DNA of 64,000 bases, from positions 50,470 through 114,469 of the forward strand of contig NW_020170471.1 in assembly GCF_000524195.1 (NCBI RefSeq). The letters run 5' to 3'. The position numbers were made by a program, and so were the translations under genes. Below are positions 26,201 to 36,292 of the stretch, one piece after another; the stretch's first letter is position 1, and each line of letters opens with the position of its first letter. This DNA is from Echinococcus granulosus. Its lineage: Eukaryota; Platyhelminthes; Cestoda; Cyclophyllidea; Taeniidae. The notes under the pieces are model-generated. The model did not search any database. It had not been told where the DNA came from and was given only the letters and a program-made list of their open reading frames with translations.

Positions 26201-29200
26201 GAAAAGTTGACACTATTCAAATCGCTTAAATGTTGTCCGACAGCTGAGTAGCTGAACGTGCTACCGTTGTGCCGTAGATACGAACAGGTATCCATCGCCT
26301 CCTACTTGACGCCTTCGTTGACGAAGGACTTCACTCCTTATTACATCATTGTATGCATCCATTGTTGCCTGTCGTCTTGATTGACAGTGGTGCTGCGTGT
26401 AGTAAGTCTCCGTTTGATTTGCCATTATGCTGTCTCAGATGGTAGATGTGCCATTACGATCGGTGAGATAAACGTGATTTTCTTCGCCCTCTACAAAGTG
26501 CATGGATGCTTTCACCACTACTTGAAGGAAGGCTTCTCTCTAAGTTGATCGGCTAGTTGTCATTAGAAGGTAGGCACACAATGTGAGTGGATGAGTCTAC
26601 AGTGATTTCAAGCAGAAGGGCTGTTATGACCTCTTCAACCTTGAACAAACTCTCACATTTGCAAGTTAATTTTGTAGTATTATGAAGTTCTGGAGCGCTG
26701 ATGACGCGGAAAGATGGAATGAGGTTGAGAGGAAATTCACTTTTGCACATTAATCCATAGGCTTTACCTTTTTGACGTTTCTGTGAGATTTGCTTCCCGT
26801 CGATACTAAGCCTGTACTCATTTGCTTAGTTTCTTCCAAGTCTCCCCTCGCTGTAGACGTAGGCGTACACTGATCATTTCGAGATCAGTCACCTTAAACA
26901 TGATTGGAGTTCGCTCTTGACAAATTAATCTTCAGTAAACTTGTCAATTTATCATTTGGTGTTCAATCGCCACTGTCGATCTCCAAGATGGTGACATTCC
27001 CCTTTGATCGGGTCTTTTTGTTTGTTGATAATAGATACGTGTCTAAATTGTGCGTTTTGCCGTCTTTTACGCGCTGGAAAGGCTCAAATAAGTTTGTGAC
27101 TAGGTGTGGAATTCTGGTGTTTTAGCCACAAGTCTCTCCGTGACTCCATGCTGATTGTCTTATTTAACTTTAATGTTTAGACGGACTCGGACAACATTCC
27201 ATTCCGCCTACTCTTCATGCTCGTCGACGAGGTGTTTAGTCTGCAGCGCAAGACGCAACTCTTTCGTCGTGGTGCCCTCACTATCCTGCGCAATATCGTG
27301 CAGACCTTCTTTGGGGACATCATGAATCGTCGAATCGTTGAAAAGGTGTGTTGAATTATTGGCATTCCAATTTATCATCAAGTATACCATTGAATAACCT
27401 CTCTATAAAATCATCCATGAGTTAATTCTACATTAATGCATGGGAAATGCTCCGGACAAATCGGGACTTCAGAGGAACCATTTCATCACTTATTGCTCTG
27501 GGGCACATTAGTACTCGTAGTATCTCAGCCGCAGCTCAGTCTAATGAAGACTTCGTTATTCAAGATGACAGAAAACAGCAGCCGTGTCGGCGTGAACTTA
27601 TGCAAAGGACTTTCTCATCCATGAAGGCGTCAAATGCAAAACCGGAGGATTCAATACACTGCACCACGGTAGTGGTAAGGCGAATGACTGGTTTGACTGG
27701 TGTTGACGCCTTAAAGGCAGCCAGCCGTACGTTTGTGCGTCAGTGACGATCTGGACCGTGGTGGGTGCCTTACCTGTCGAGTGATGCAGTTATACAAGAG
27801 GCGAATATCTCTGTGACAACGGTGAGCAAAACGCACTCAGTCAGGAACATTATCATTTACCCTTTCAATAAGTTAGCACATCCTCCAGCCGAAACAATCT
27901 TTGCCCTTTGATCAGTACAGAAGAATGGGGCATGGCACTGATTTTAGGATTAGTGTAATCTTAACACTCCCCCCTCCCTTCTGCTCCTTTGTCATCCCGA
28001 TGCAGCACTCTTACCTATCTGGATTGTCCTCAAATTTTGATGCGATGGACAAACCACTGCTAGTGCTTTTCATTAATGAAATCGTTTTATTCAAGCTGGG
28101 TCATCTTTTACTGCAAAAACTCGACTCGTTGACAATAGCTTCTCAACCTTCGGTAATATTTCCTTGGTACCCAAATTCGGCTGTTCACTATAACAACCCC
28201 TTTCTTTAGTCAGTCAATCCACTTAGGTTTATGTCAACTTGGTGATATCACGGTGCATGCGAGGCTAGCTACTAACATGGGGTGTGATTTACTTCCTGAA
28301 GGTAGTTTAAGATTCACACGAGTCTGGATGATTTATCGTAGGTTTGTTTAAATTCAGTCCTACTTTGGTAGTTGTTTAAATTCGACGCAACTTCAATAAT
28401 CCTTCCTGTTGTTAGGGCTTCACACACTCAGTCATCAACAGCAGACGCCTCCCTTTCACTGTTCAACAACGCTAACCCAAATCTAGCGGTCGAGTTCTCC
28501 TTTGCAAGATTATCGGAAATGTGGAGTTGAAAGTGGCTTTGCCATCAATTGAGATTGATCATGCAGATGGATCATACTCAATGACTTTCAAGGTCATTTT
28601 TGTCACTTTATGTGTCGATTATAGGGAGTAGGTAGCCAGAAAACGCATGCATTTGTTTACTTACAAATGAAGGCATGTCCTCTTATCTATGCTGTGCTTT
28701 ACAAACACCCCTTAATGTGTGCTTTTTACTGTCTGTCTGATATTTTTTAACACACCCCTGCATAATGCCGTGCCAGTTAAAATAATCTAATGGGTGTCAC
28801 CCAAGTTTTGCGGTTTTATAAGCAACAGGTGACAAGGAGTTTCGGTAACTATCGCTACACTGTTCATTTCTACCAAAAGAAGGGTTTTTGTGTCGACCGA
28901 CTTGCTTATGGCAATATATGAATGATTAGTACATTGCACAGTTACACCATCTATCATGGCGTGGGTTATCGCCAAATTATCCGGTCATAACCCCTCCCAC
29001 ACTTCAAAGACGCATACTATCCAACAGCCGAGAGAAAGTGCTAGTCGTAGCCGTAAAGGGATGGGAAAGCCTGTGTCACCTCATCCTCTGACTTCCCTTG
29101 ATGATATTTTCCCAAAGTTAAAAACCATCACCTTTTCTTGACACTTGACCATTGCATGCCAAGTAGGCATGTGAAAGGGAATAGACTGTTGGAAAAATGC

Positions 29201-30777
29201 AAGTATGATAGAAACGGAGGTAGAAAGGACCTAGTTCATTGTTACTATTGTTGTTCGCTGTGTATTAATCGGGGAAGCGGTCGGTGTCCTTTTTTCATTC
29301 GAGAATTTGCTTGGAGAAGGGTTTAATTGACCACTTATGTGAAATGTGGATGCCATTGGTGAATTTCGTATATTACTGATTTTTCCAAGTATCTGATCCA
29401 TTTCAATTTATCTACAATCGTGTTGAAATTTATCAGAGGTCGATGTCTCATTCCCTGTCAGGCAACCCTGGAATCCCACCAGGTGTGGATGCATTTATTC
29501 CAGCCCTATCTGTCTATTATCCTTCGTATCCACTTGTCTCTGATCCGACCCATCGATCCACTCTTCTAAAACCTTTTAATCGCATCCATTTATTCATCCC
29601 GATTTCATGCATCACTTTGCTTTAGGCGAAACATCTAATCAGTGCGAAGAAAATAGCAACCTACGCAGAGATGTTTCGTGATGTCGTCTGGCCCAATGGC
29701 TCCCAGGTGAATGGGCGTTCGGGGAATGGTGACACAGAGGAACCACCAATCCGGGATGAGGCCATGAAACTGAGGACTCGTGTCCTCTGTCGTGCTGTTA
29801 TGTTTGGTAGTGTAGCTGGTGAGTTTTCAGTGAAATTTCGTGAAAAAACTGGCCAATAGAGTTTTTCTTTATTTGTGTACGATGTGATAAAATTGGCTTT
29901 GGGATCGCCTTCTACCCGATAGTCAGTTAGCTGAACCTCACTGATTTAAATCCATCTTTGCCTATATTGGAACTGACCTTATATTTTATTCCATTAGTTT
30001 GCAAGTACCTAACTGCTAGGATGCTGTTAGTTCGAATGCCTTAAGCAGGGGCGTTTTCGTGCACACTTTTGATTGGTTCATTCCAATTTTTTCTTCCTTT
30101 TTACTGCCTCTAATGGTATTTTGAATCTCTGCCAATCCTACCATTGAAGCAGATACTATCCTGCTGTAGAAACCACTCCCTCCTCTCTAGAGCATTAATA
30201 GAGGCGAGTGTATTTTACTGCGAATCCGGCCAAATTATTATCCGCTTTACTTCTAAAGAAGAGTTTGAAATTAGCTTTATTGTAGGGGTGTTCAAGTCAA
30301 ATTGGGACTCGTGGGTTTGCAGATTAAAGTACACGTCCTTTTCGGCCAATTTACGGATGGTCAGCTTTACTGGAACATCAGTGTTAAAGTTATGGCATGA
30401 TTAAGGGAATCCTGTCTCTCCTTGTCAAACTGCTCCCTCAGTTCTGTACAGAACTGAAGGCGTTAGTTCTGGAACTAAAAGTCACGACCTGATATAAACA
30501 GAACAGCATATCAGGGTCGGATCCTGACTCATGGATGACTCAAGCGATCGTTAAACATTAAATGTTGCCCTATTCACCTTCAGAGGAATTGGCCTCGTAC
30601 CTTGGCGTGGAGACGACACGGGAGGGTGTTCAACGCGTGTTTGATCTTCTTCAACAACCCTGTCTCAATCGGCGTCTCGTGCACTGTCTCCTTGAAGGCG
30701 TCACACGTCTTCTACTGCCCGAATATGCTGATCAGTTGAATGATATCTACGCCCAGGACAACTGTCGTTCTACGTGA
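11035..30777 (+). CDS. SNX13: Sorting nexin 13 (TM-PXA-RGS-PX-Nexin_C)
   Basis: Endolysosomal/ER membrane protein; in animals, SNX13-class proteins bind PI3P through PX and tether or transfer lipid at organelle contacts. Exons: 11035-11144, 11182-11212, 11295-11658, 11696-11785, 11823-11911, 11951-12034, 12085-12226, 13728-13834, 13953-13976, 14216-14318, 14382-14437, 15153-15515, 16305-16524, (20794-20851), 22397-22533, 22618-22722, 23085-23192, 24327-24551, 27181-27345, 29626-29818, 30584-30777. An N-terminal hydrophobic segment follows MPTVRN. PXA has WYAQL and EMEKPICREDICTS; RGS lies about 14216-16400. PX has YRRYSQFDDLH and LKLPSKKSF; Nexin_C has FRDVVWPNG and LNRRLVHCLLEG. The sum, about 985 residues, matches the vertebrate length. 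All phases agree except around 20794. Splicing 16524 directly to 22397 is also in phase. Paralogue choice (SNX13 over SNX25 or SNX14) rests on the PX and post-PX PDSLFDGFSKM segment. Confidence 0.9.
13128..13400 (+). repeat. Dispersed repeat family 2, copy in SNX13 intron
   Basis: Shares ordered blocks with copies at 16905-17190 and 51250-51500: a GTGTGCGTG run, a GGTC...GAAGTTcC...CAAA block, then a cACTTGTGTAT..aGAAG..AAGtaCAG block, followed by a GTCAGTG...GTGgTGG block. All copies share the plus orientation. No open frame is conserved. Confidence 0.4.
13953..13976 (+). CDS. SNX13: SNX13 24-nt microexon
   Basis: Flanked by ttccttcag and gtgagc; encodes ASRRQQQK in phase 0 both sides. It falls in the variable linker before the RGS domain, so it can be skipped without changing frame and could be an alternative cassette. 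Confidence 0.5.
16525..20793 (+). other. Long SNX13 intron region
   Basis: 4.3 kb between the RGS/acidic-Ser exon and the next supported exon. Contains a family 2 repeat copy near 16905-17190 and many short frames without domain features. One small exon may be hidden here: the exon ending at 16524 is phase 1, while the proposed exon at 20794 reads from phase 0. Confidence 0.45.
16905..17190 (+). repeat. Dispersed repeat family 2, second intronic copy
   Basis: Follows a short CT-rich tract (ctctctctctctgg) and carries the same block order as the copies at 13128 and 51250, including gatatctacttgtatttacagaag and, after a gap, a GTCAGTGGCGGTT...GTGGTGGTTCCCAATTC block matched at 51405-51450. Confidence 0.4.
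20794..20851 (+). CDS. SNX13: Possible small SNX13 exon before PX
   Basis: Acceptor tccatttaag and donor GTGAGT bound 58 nt encoding SSSPSSFYADSYSVNVLSG. The FYADSY segment resembles the VYADYD segment before PX in vertebrate SNX13. Its 3' phase fits the PX exon at 22397; its 5' phase does not fit the exon ending at 16524. It may be optional or joined through an unseen exon. Confidence 0.35.
23311..23330. repeat. TGTCACA/TGTGACA palindrome, copy 1
   Basis: GCGTCACATGTATGTGACAC in a SNX13 intron. Near-perfect inverted repeat of CGTCACAT; member of a family also seen at 34013, 47388, 47431, 49389 and 57558. Confidence 0.5.
24552..27180 (+). other. Long SNX13 intron with retroelement-like debris
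   Basis: 2.6 kb intron. At 26353-26445 a short frame contains VVLIDSGAACS, resembling the catalytic motif of a retropepsin. Adjacent frames (about 26436-26545) read DGRCAITIGEINVIFF-like sequence with intervening stops and shifts. No full gene is present. Confidence 0.4.
26353..26445 (+). pseudogene. Possible decayed retrotransposon protease fragment
   Basis: A 30-codon frame contains the VVLIDSGAACS string, matching the hydrophobic-hydrophobic-D-[ST]-G-A core of retroviral-type aspartic proteases from Ty3/gypsy or BEL elements. It is cut off by TAG, and the likely continuation is in another frame. The rest of pol is not recognisable nearby, so this would be a short relic. The motif is short and could be chance. 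Confidence 0.3.
27346..29625 (+). other. SNX13 intron between the two halves of Nexin_C
   Basis: 2.3 kb. Near 27735-27780 it has a block (gtcagtgacgatctggaccgt...) like those at 51405 and 17113, a partial family 2 copy. I see no conserved coding segment; short frames here lack splice boundaries. Confidence 0.4.
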
Positions 30778-30899
30778 CCTCTGCATCCAACTCCTCTCCA
30801 CCCCTATTTGTCTAGTGTCTTTCTGTGACTTTTTTTTCTTTATCTCATCTACTTGTTGACATCGATTGTTCTTTTTAAGCATTGGTTACCTTGTCTGTG

Positions 30900-30905
30900 A
30901 ATAAA
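30900..30905 (+). terminator. SNX13: Poly(A) signal of SNX13
   Basis: Canonical AATAAA 123 nt after the SNX13 stop codon, followed by T- and GT-rich sequence. Confidence 0.55.
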
Positions 30906-32611
30906 TCTGTCAGAGCTGGGTTGCTTTTTACCTTAAACTTGGTGTGGATTTCGTTTCGCTTTGAATAGGCCTCAAAAACCAAGGGTCTACTAAGACCGCA
31001 TTACACTCATCTGATTGTCATGATCTTTGCGCTTCTTCATTCTTCTGGATTGGTACCCCGTCACCTATGCCCTACCAATCATCATGACCTTAACTAAACC
31101 ATGTGACTCACTTTCGAAAGATCTCTCATTACGCTTTCGAGTTCTTCGTATTGACCTGAGTGTGTTAAATGCAGCTGTTTTCTTGCTTGAGATTGGATCA
31201 TGTCTAACTTCCAACCATTGTAACCAGAAGACTTCAAAATAGGCATCTTTATTCGTGCATGGCCGTGTTTTGGCAAGAGGAGTCAGTATTCTCTGGATTG
31301 TATCATTACACGTGATCAAACCTGGATACAGCTTCCCAGTGGGGAATTAAAGTATGCTGATCCGCCTCAGAGAAGTGGTGACTAGCGTTGTCCTATCTGG
31401 CGCTTCTTTCTCCCGTTTTCTATGTAAATTTTGCACTCGGCTGAAGCAGAAACAGTGTCCAGTTTGATAGTCAGGATTGTCCCTTTTCTTCAGAACTACG
31501 TAGGCTCTTTCACCTCAAGGTTACAGCAATCAGACGTAATCCACCCGCCCACTGAAATGGCGTTTCTATCGTCTCTATCGCTTGTCCTTTCGATTTCTTC
31601 CTTTTTCTGCACCAAGTGTCCCACCAGTGAAAGGTCAGGAAAAGGCTTGCCTTTTCTAGATAATTCAACCGACGTTAATCAATGGTTATCTTCAATTTCT
31701 CCGCCTATTTTAACTAGAGGCGAAGTTGCGACTCAATCACGTTTCCCAGACGCCCCTCATTTGGCCCTAACTCTTCCCCTGCCTTTTCAGACACTTTTCT
31801 AGTAGTTGTCTTACCGATTTTCAATGCTTTTTACTGTCCTTCCTCCATGCGGTCATTTTAATCTTGTGTGTACCCTCTAAGGTCACAAAAGGCGTAGATC
31901 ACTGAGTGATCACCATGGTAATAGGGTTTGATAAAACCCTATCGTGATTTGGCCTTACCTGCCTGCTTTCAGACCTATAAAGCTACGTGTCCTTGTTGAA
32001 CATGGCTGCCCAAATGGTGTATTTTTAAGGTCATGACAACCGTACCTACGGTTTGTTTACACACGGAGGAGTTCCCGAAACCTCTATTTGTGGTGGCAAT
32101 AAAAAAGTTTTGGATCCCAGAATATTGAAGTAGTGGACTAGGATTCGATGTTTGACGTTTACGCTGGTCACTATCACGCATTTCGTAGTGAGTGAAGGTG
32201 GATTGTAGGTGGATCACTTCTGTGAGCAATCTTGAGAAGGGTGGAATTCACTTCCATTACCCTCCAACTCAGTGAATTAACTTTGCTGTCATTGTAATCT
32301 GGTACACTCCACTATCTTTCTTCTGTCTCTATGTTGTCTCCAAGTAGAAGTAACAAAGAAATCGCCGGTTCGAAGGTTAAGTAGTAAACAAGTCCCCCTT
32401 CAAATCATCCTGAGATGTGAAAATATCAAAAACACGTTTAATGCTGTCAAGATGGCAGATCAGACCACTAATATGACCCCTCTCACTTCTTCCTCTCCTT
32501 TCTTCTTTCTTCCCTTCCACCATCATCGCCTACGAAGTTTGACACCTCCACTCTTGCTTTGACTTGCAATCGGTTGCCATGCGAACTACACCATGATGGC
32601 CCCGCATCTTT
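30906..32611. other. Intergenic region 3' of SNX13
   Basis: 1.7 kb without a recognisable gene. Open frames at 31431-31802 (plus) and 31975-32229 (minus) have no identifiable domain. Two adjacent perfect hairpins lie at 31897-31942 and are listed separately. Confidence 0.45.
31897..31942. repeat. Pair of adjacent perfect hairpins
   Basis: GATCACTGAGTGATC (7-bp stem, 31897-31911) is followed 9 nt later by ATAGGGTTT-GATA-AAACCCTAT (9-bp stem, 31921-31942). The second has no U run after it, so a bacterial-type terminator meaning does not apply. Function unknown. Confidence 0.4.
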
Positions 32612-32953
32612 GCAAGAGTTTCACCCACTACTGATAGCACATGTAGCGGTTGGTTCGTTGATCTTCTCGGGGTTTCTCAACATCGTGCCTTCTGCTAGGT
32701 AGGTGAGCCACGTCGCGGAGGCATCCACTTGGGTCATCGTCTCCACTGCTGCACGATGTTTCACAGCGAGCTCACACTGTGTGTGTATGTGTGTGTTAGT
32801 CGCCTTCCGTAGTGGCATCTGTCCAAAAGCAACATCAGGATGAGGGCTATCATATTCTTACACCACAAAACAGGTGGATTAACTTGGATCCATATGGTCA
32901 GCCTTTATTTGAAGTCACTTGCCATTCCTCGAAACTGGTTCTCACCATGTACG
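32612..32953 (+). repeat. Inverted repeat, left arm
   Basis: About 340 bp that recur in reverse complement at 35943-36292 with roughly 95% identity by eye. Open frames are preserved on both strands of both arms (for example MASVQKQHQDEGYHILTPQ plus here, and MPLRKATNTHIHTQCELAV on the opposite strand). An imperfect TG tract lies inside. Neither frame matches a family I recognise. Confidence 0.7.
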
Positions 32954-33004
32954 TACCCAATTTGTCAAGCATCGGCTTAGATATCTTCGACACCGGATCG
33001 TAAT

Positions 33005-33160
33005 AAGCCAACTGTGTATGGTGGGAGATTTACTGTTAGCAGGCAGGTCGGAGAGACTGTGGACATACCTAGAAAGGCATACTGTGAGGCACAATGGCAA
33101 ACCAAGGAGAGTGAGGATGCCGCTGAAGATGTAATAAATGAGAATTTTAACTTAGTCACC
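33005..33160 (+). repeat. Diverged flank of the left arm
   Basis: Plus-strand frame reads TVYGGRFTVSRQVGETVDIP then EAQWQTKESEDAAED. The counterpart, on the minus strand at about 35500-35720, reads EYGGRFTINKQ...GSVDASGK then EAKGQIKVSEDVTRN. The copies are only about 65% alike, far less than the arms, and in copy 2 about 200 nt of extra sequence separates this block from its arm. Likely the remnant of one mobile-element ORF. Confidence 0.45.
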
Positions 33161-33535
33161 GTATTCACACACTTTTAGTTCACTTAGTTCGATTCTGAAG
33201 GAGGTTCCTCTTGTTGCCTTATACGTAAATAAACGCGGAGGATCGCAATCAATCACGTCTGCAATGTTGGGCTAGGCTTTGTTTTTACGTCCTACCTATT
33301 ATGACGGGTACTTCCCGCGGGTTCCTCTGTAAACAAGGGGTGAGAGAAAGGCGCTCTTTTTTGTTCCTCACACTCCATCATTTTTAGGCAATTCATGCGC
33401 CAGTTTTTTAAGTTGCCTTATTGATGTCAGTCATTTGATATTAAATATAATTAGAATTCCGTTTGGAAATAAAACTGGCAAGGCTTAGAATTTTTTGGGA
33501 CAGTAAATGCAAATTGGTTTATTACCCACGCACAG

Positions 33536-33833
33536 GAAGATCCTACTGCAGCGCCAAATTTAAGAGGTACCTCTCCAGCTCTGGAGCCGAGTCCATCTAC
33601 ACGCATGAGGCAGGCAGAATCATTTCAAATGCATCCGTCAGCTTCTACCAGCAGGTGAGGTTACGCATTCTAATGAATTCATACAACAATTGCTTGTGCT
33701 TTACTACGCCCCATGAATTACACCGAGGTATAATGAATTATGCACCATATTTTCTTATTAACTTCGAGTACAGATTATAAAATTTTTACTTTAGAGCTCG
33801 AAGAAATCGTCATTTACGATCTGGTTACGCTAA
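33536..33833 (+). other. Orphan exon-like pair inside the inverted repeat
   Basis: 33536-33654 is bounded by the acceptor cccacgcacag and the donor GTGAGG and encodes SAKFKRYLSSSGAESIYTHE followed by AGRIISNASVSFYQQ. The next acceptor (tttttactttag) opens 33795-33833, which continues in phase as SSKKSSFTIWLR and a stop. No upstream exons or family could be identified. It could be a fragment of a captured or decayed gene. Confidence 0.3.
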
Positions 33834-34012
33834 ATGTATATGCGCGATTAACCAATGACGGCATCCACATTTCTTCTTATGTCCTGTACAAAGCGTACTG
33901 TTGCAAAAATCTCATCCAATCCGTTTACGACATAGTTTGGTGCAAAAGATTGTTGTAGGATCATAAGGACTACGTATCCCTTATTGGTAATGCCGAACTT
34001 AGTAGGCCCGGG

Positions 34013-34032
34013 GCGTCACAGAGGTGTGACAC
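34013..34032. repeat. TGTCACA/TGTGACA palindrome, copy 2
   Basis: GCGTCACAGAGGTGTGACAC, intergenic, between the inverted-repeat arms. Same outer arms as the other members, with a different 4-nt centre. Confidence 0.45.
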
Positions 34033-35500
34033 CAGCAGTAAATATAACAACGGTTTCGAAGTTTTGCTGAAAGCAATCGTTTTTTAAACCAAATACTCAT
34101 TTGTTTGAAATTAGGAATAAAAATGACCCCACACCACGTCATGAACGCTTAAAGTAACAATTGGACTCTCACGAATTTGTTTTAAATGACGAATTCGTCC
34201 TCAGGCATAATTATGGCAATTTGTTTTACATATTGTAACTGCGATGGCGTAGAATTGTAAACCAAATGAACAAAGTCACCATTTTTTATGGGCAACGATA
34301 ATAAATTGTGCAAAATCCCTTGCGAAATTGGATTATAGATTCCATATTAAACATTAAAATGCCTTCTGCTCCAGGTGTATCCTTCGCCAAAGAATTTGAA
34401 CAATGCTTTCTTTAACTTTCTTGAATCCTGTCATTTTAAGTCAAAGTTAACAAGTAGGTAAAAAAGCCAAGTTTATTACCAGCATATCGGAGAAACGTCT
34501 CAAATTTTCGAGGATGTGAAATTGTAGCCAGGTAACGGCGGCACATGGAAGCAACAGGTTTTGACCTGTTCGGTGGCACAGCACCTTGGCCTTACCGTGG
34601 AGCGGTTCAGATTATTACAAAGTCCAAGGAGGATCAGGAGCACTGCAGAGATTCGGGTTTTATTGGTGATGTCACCCCGATGTCAGCAATAAAGAATCCA
34701 TAGAACGCCAATCGACCTCTCCTTATAATAAACTGCTAAATCGTGTAATTATACAATCGTTGCGTATTTCAGTTTGCTTTAAGGTTTTATGAAATTTTTC
34801 ACCTAGGTCTCATTCGCTTAAATACGCCTCAAACATAGGGATGCTACATACTCTATATGGATAAGGCTATTGCACCGAGGCGCTGAAAAATAGCTGACAC
34901 CTTGACCCCAATCCATTCGCCTACCATTAAAAGTGCACCAGCTTTTTGACAACAACTTATTTTAACACACCTATGAAATCGCAGTTAACATATTTACCCA
35001 TTCGAGAACTTTTAAGCAGGTAAACCTACCCTCTCAAAGTGTAATAACCGCTTTTAAAGCTATTCAACCTGTCCGGAGAAATTAATGTGAAAGGTTTGTC
35101 CTTTTAGCCACCCACGAATGTGTACTTTAAAAGTCAATCTGTACGCAAGGCATCGCCGCGTAGCAGCGGATTGGTTACCACAGGGGTAGTCAGATCTCTT
35201 TGGCAGATCAATGCGTTCTGAGAAACGGTTAATGATGCTGCGACAGAAGAATGAGCCTGTTTGCCTTCAAGTTGCTTTAAATCTTACACACAAACTACTT
35301 CAGGGTCATTAATTTGAGTGAAGCGGTCTATATTTCCCCTCAGATACACTTATTCACTTTGTTGATGGGATGACGGGACGTCGTTGTCAGTAATGGTCAA
35401 GCATGTCTATTAAATCGTGCATAATTATTGACGCATAAGATCACAAAAAAACCGTCTTCAAAAATAGGTGAAGTGAACCAAAAATATGCAAATAAAGTAG
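34033..35500. other. Intergenic, between inverted-repeat arms
   Basis: AT-rich sequence with no recognisable coding segment, RNA gene or clear repeat. Confidence 0.45.
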
Positions 35501-35942
35501 AGAGGGGTGACGCAAGCCGAAGTAATCTCTTCCACGTCACCGATTTGCAATCTGCACTTTACCAAGTTTCTAGTGACATCCTCACTCACCTTGATTTGTC
35601 CTTTCGCTTCAGGGCATGTCTTTCCGGATGCATCTACAGAGCCTCAGGCTTTCTGCTTGTTAATGGTGAATCTTCCACCATACTCGCTTGGGTTGTTGCG
35701 ATATGCGTGGAAAGTGACGCTACTGAGACAGCCTTAGTGGCAGCGGTGAACGATGCAAATTCAAACAAGGAATAATAGCAACAGTTGTCATTGTCTAGCC
35801 ATTCAGTGGAGACACTGGACAAGGAAGGTATCTGTTGTGCATACATGAAGTCGGAATAATTCTACTCGGCAGGAACGACTGGATGTCTATTTTCTAACCG
35901 GGTCGAAATCTCCATCTCAATCTCGACATGGAGATTGAGAAA

Positions 35943-36292
35943 GTGGGTGCGTCCTTAGCGAAAACCAGTTTCAAGGAATAGCAAGTGACTTCAAATAAAG
36001 GCTGACCATATGGATCCAAGTTAATCCACCTGTTTTGTGGTGTAAGAATATGATAGCCCTCATCCTGATGTTGCTTCTGGACAGATGCCACTACGGAAGG
36101 CGACTAACACACACATACACACACAGTGTGAGCTCGCTGTGAAACATCGTGCAGCAGTGGAGACGATGACCCAAGTGAATGCCTCCGCGACGTGGCTCAC
36201 CTACATAGCAGAAGGCACGATGTTGAGAAACCCTGAAAAGATCAACGAACCAACCACTACATGTGCTATAAGTAGTGGACAGAGCTCTTGAA
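35943..36292 (-). repeat. Inverted repeat, right arm
   Basis: Reverse complement of 32612-32953 with scattered substitutions only. Identity falls away sharply just beyond both ends (near 32953/35943 inward and 32612/36292 outward). The CA tract at about 36105-36127 mirrors the TG tract of the left arm. Confidence 0.7.

Noticed and set aside
31431..31802. 123-codon plus-strand frame as a gene
   Set aside because: Ser/Leu/Pro-rich without a recognisable family; no start context or splice support.
32368..32395. tRNA-like GGTTCGAAGG motif
   Set aside because: No flanking acceptor stem or anticodon arm can be drawn.
33536..33654. RGS-domain exon
   Set aside because: The KFKRYLSSSGAESIY helix pattern loosely recalls RGS, but key RGS residues are absent and SNX13 already has its own RGS exons upstream.
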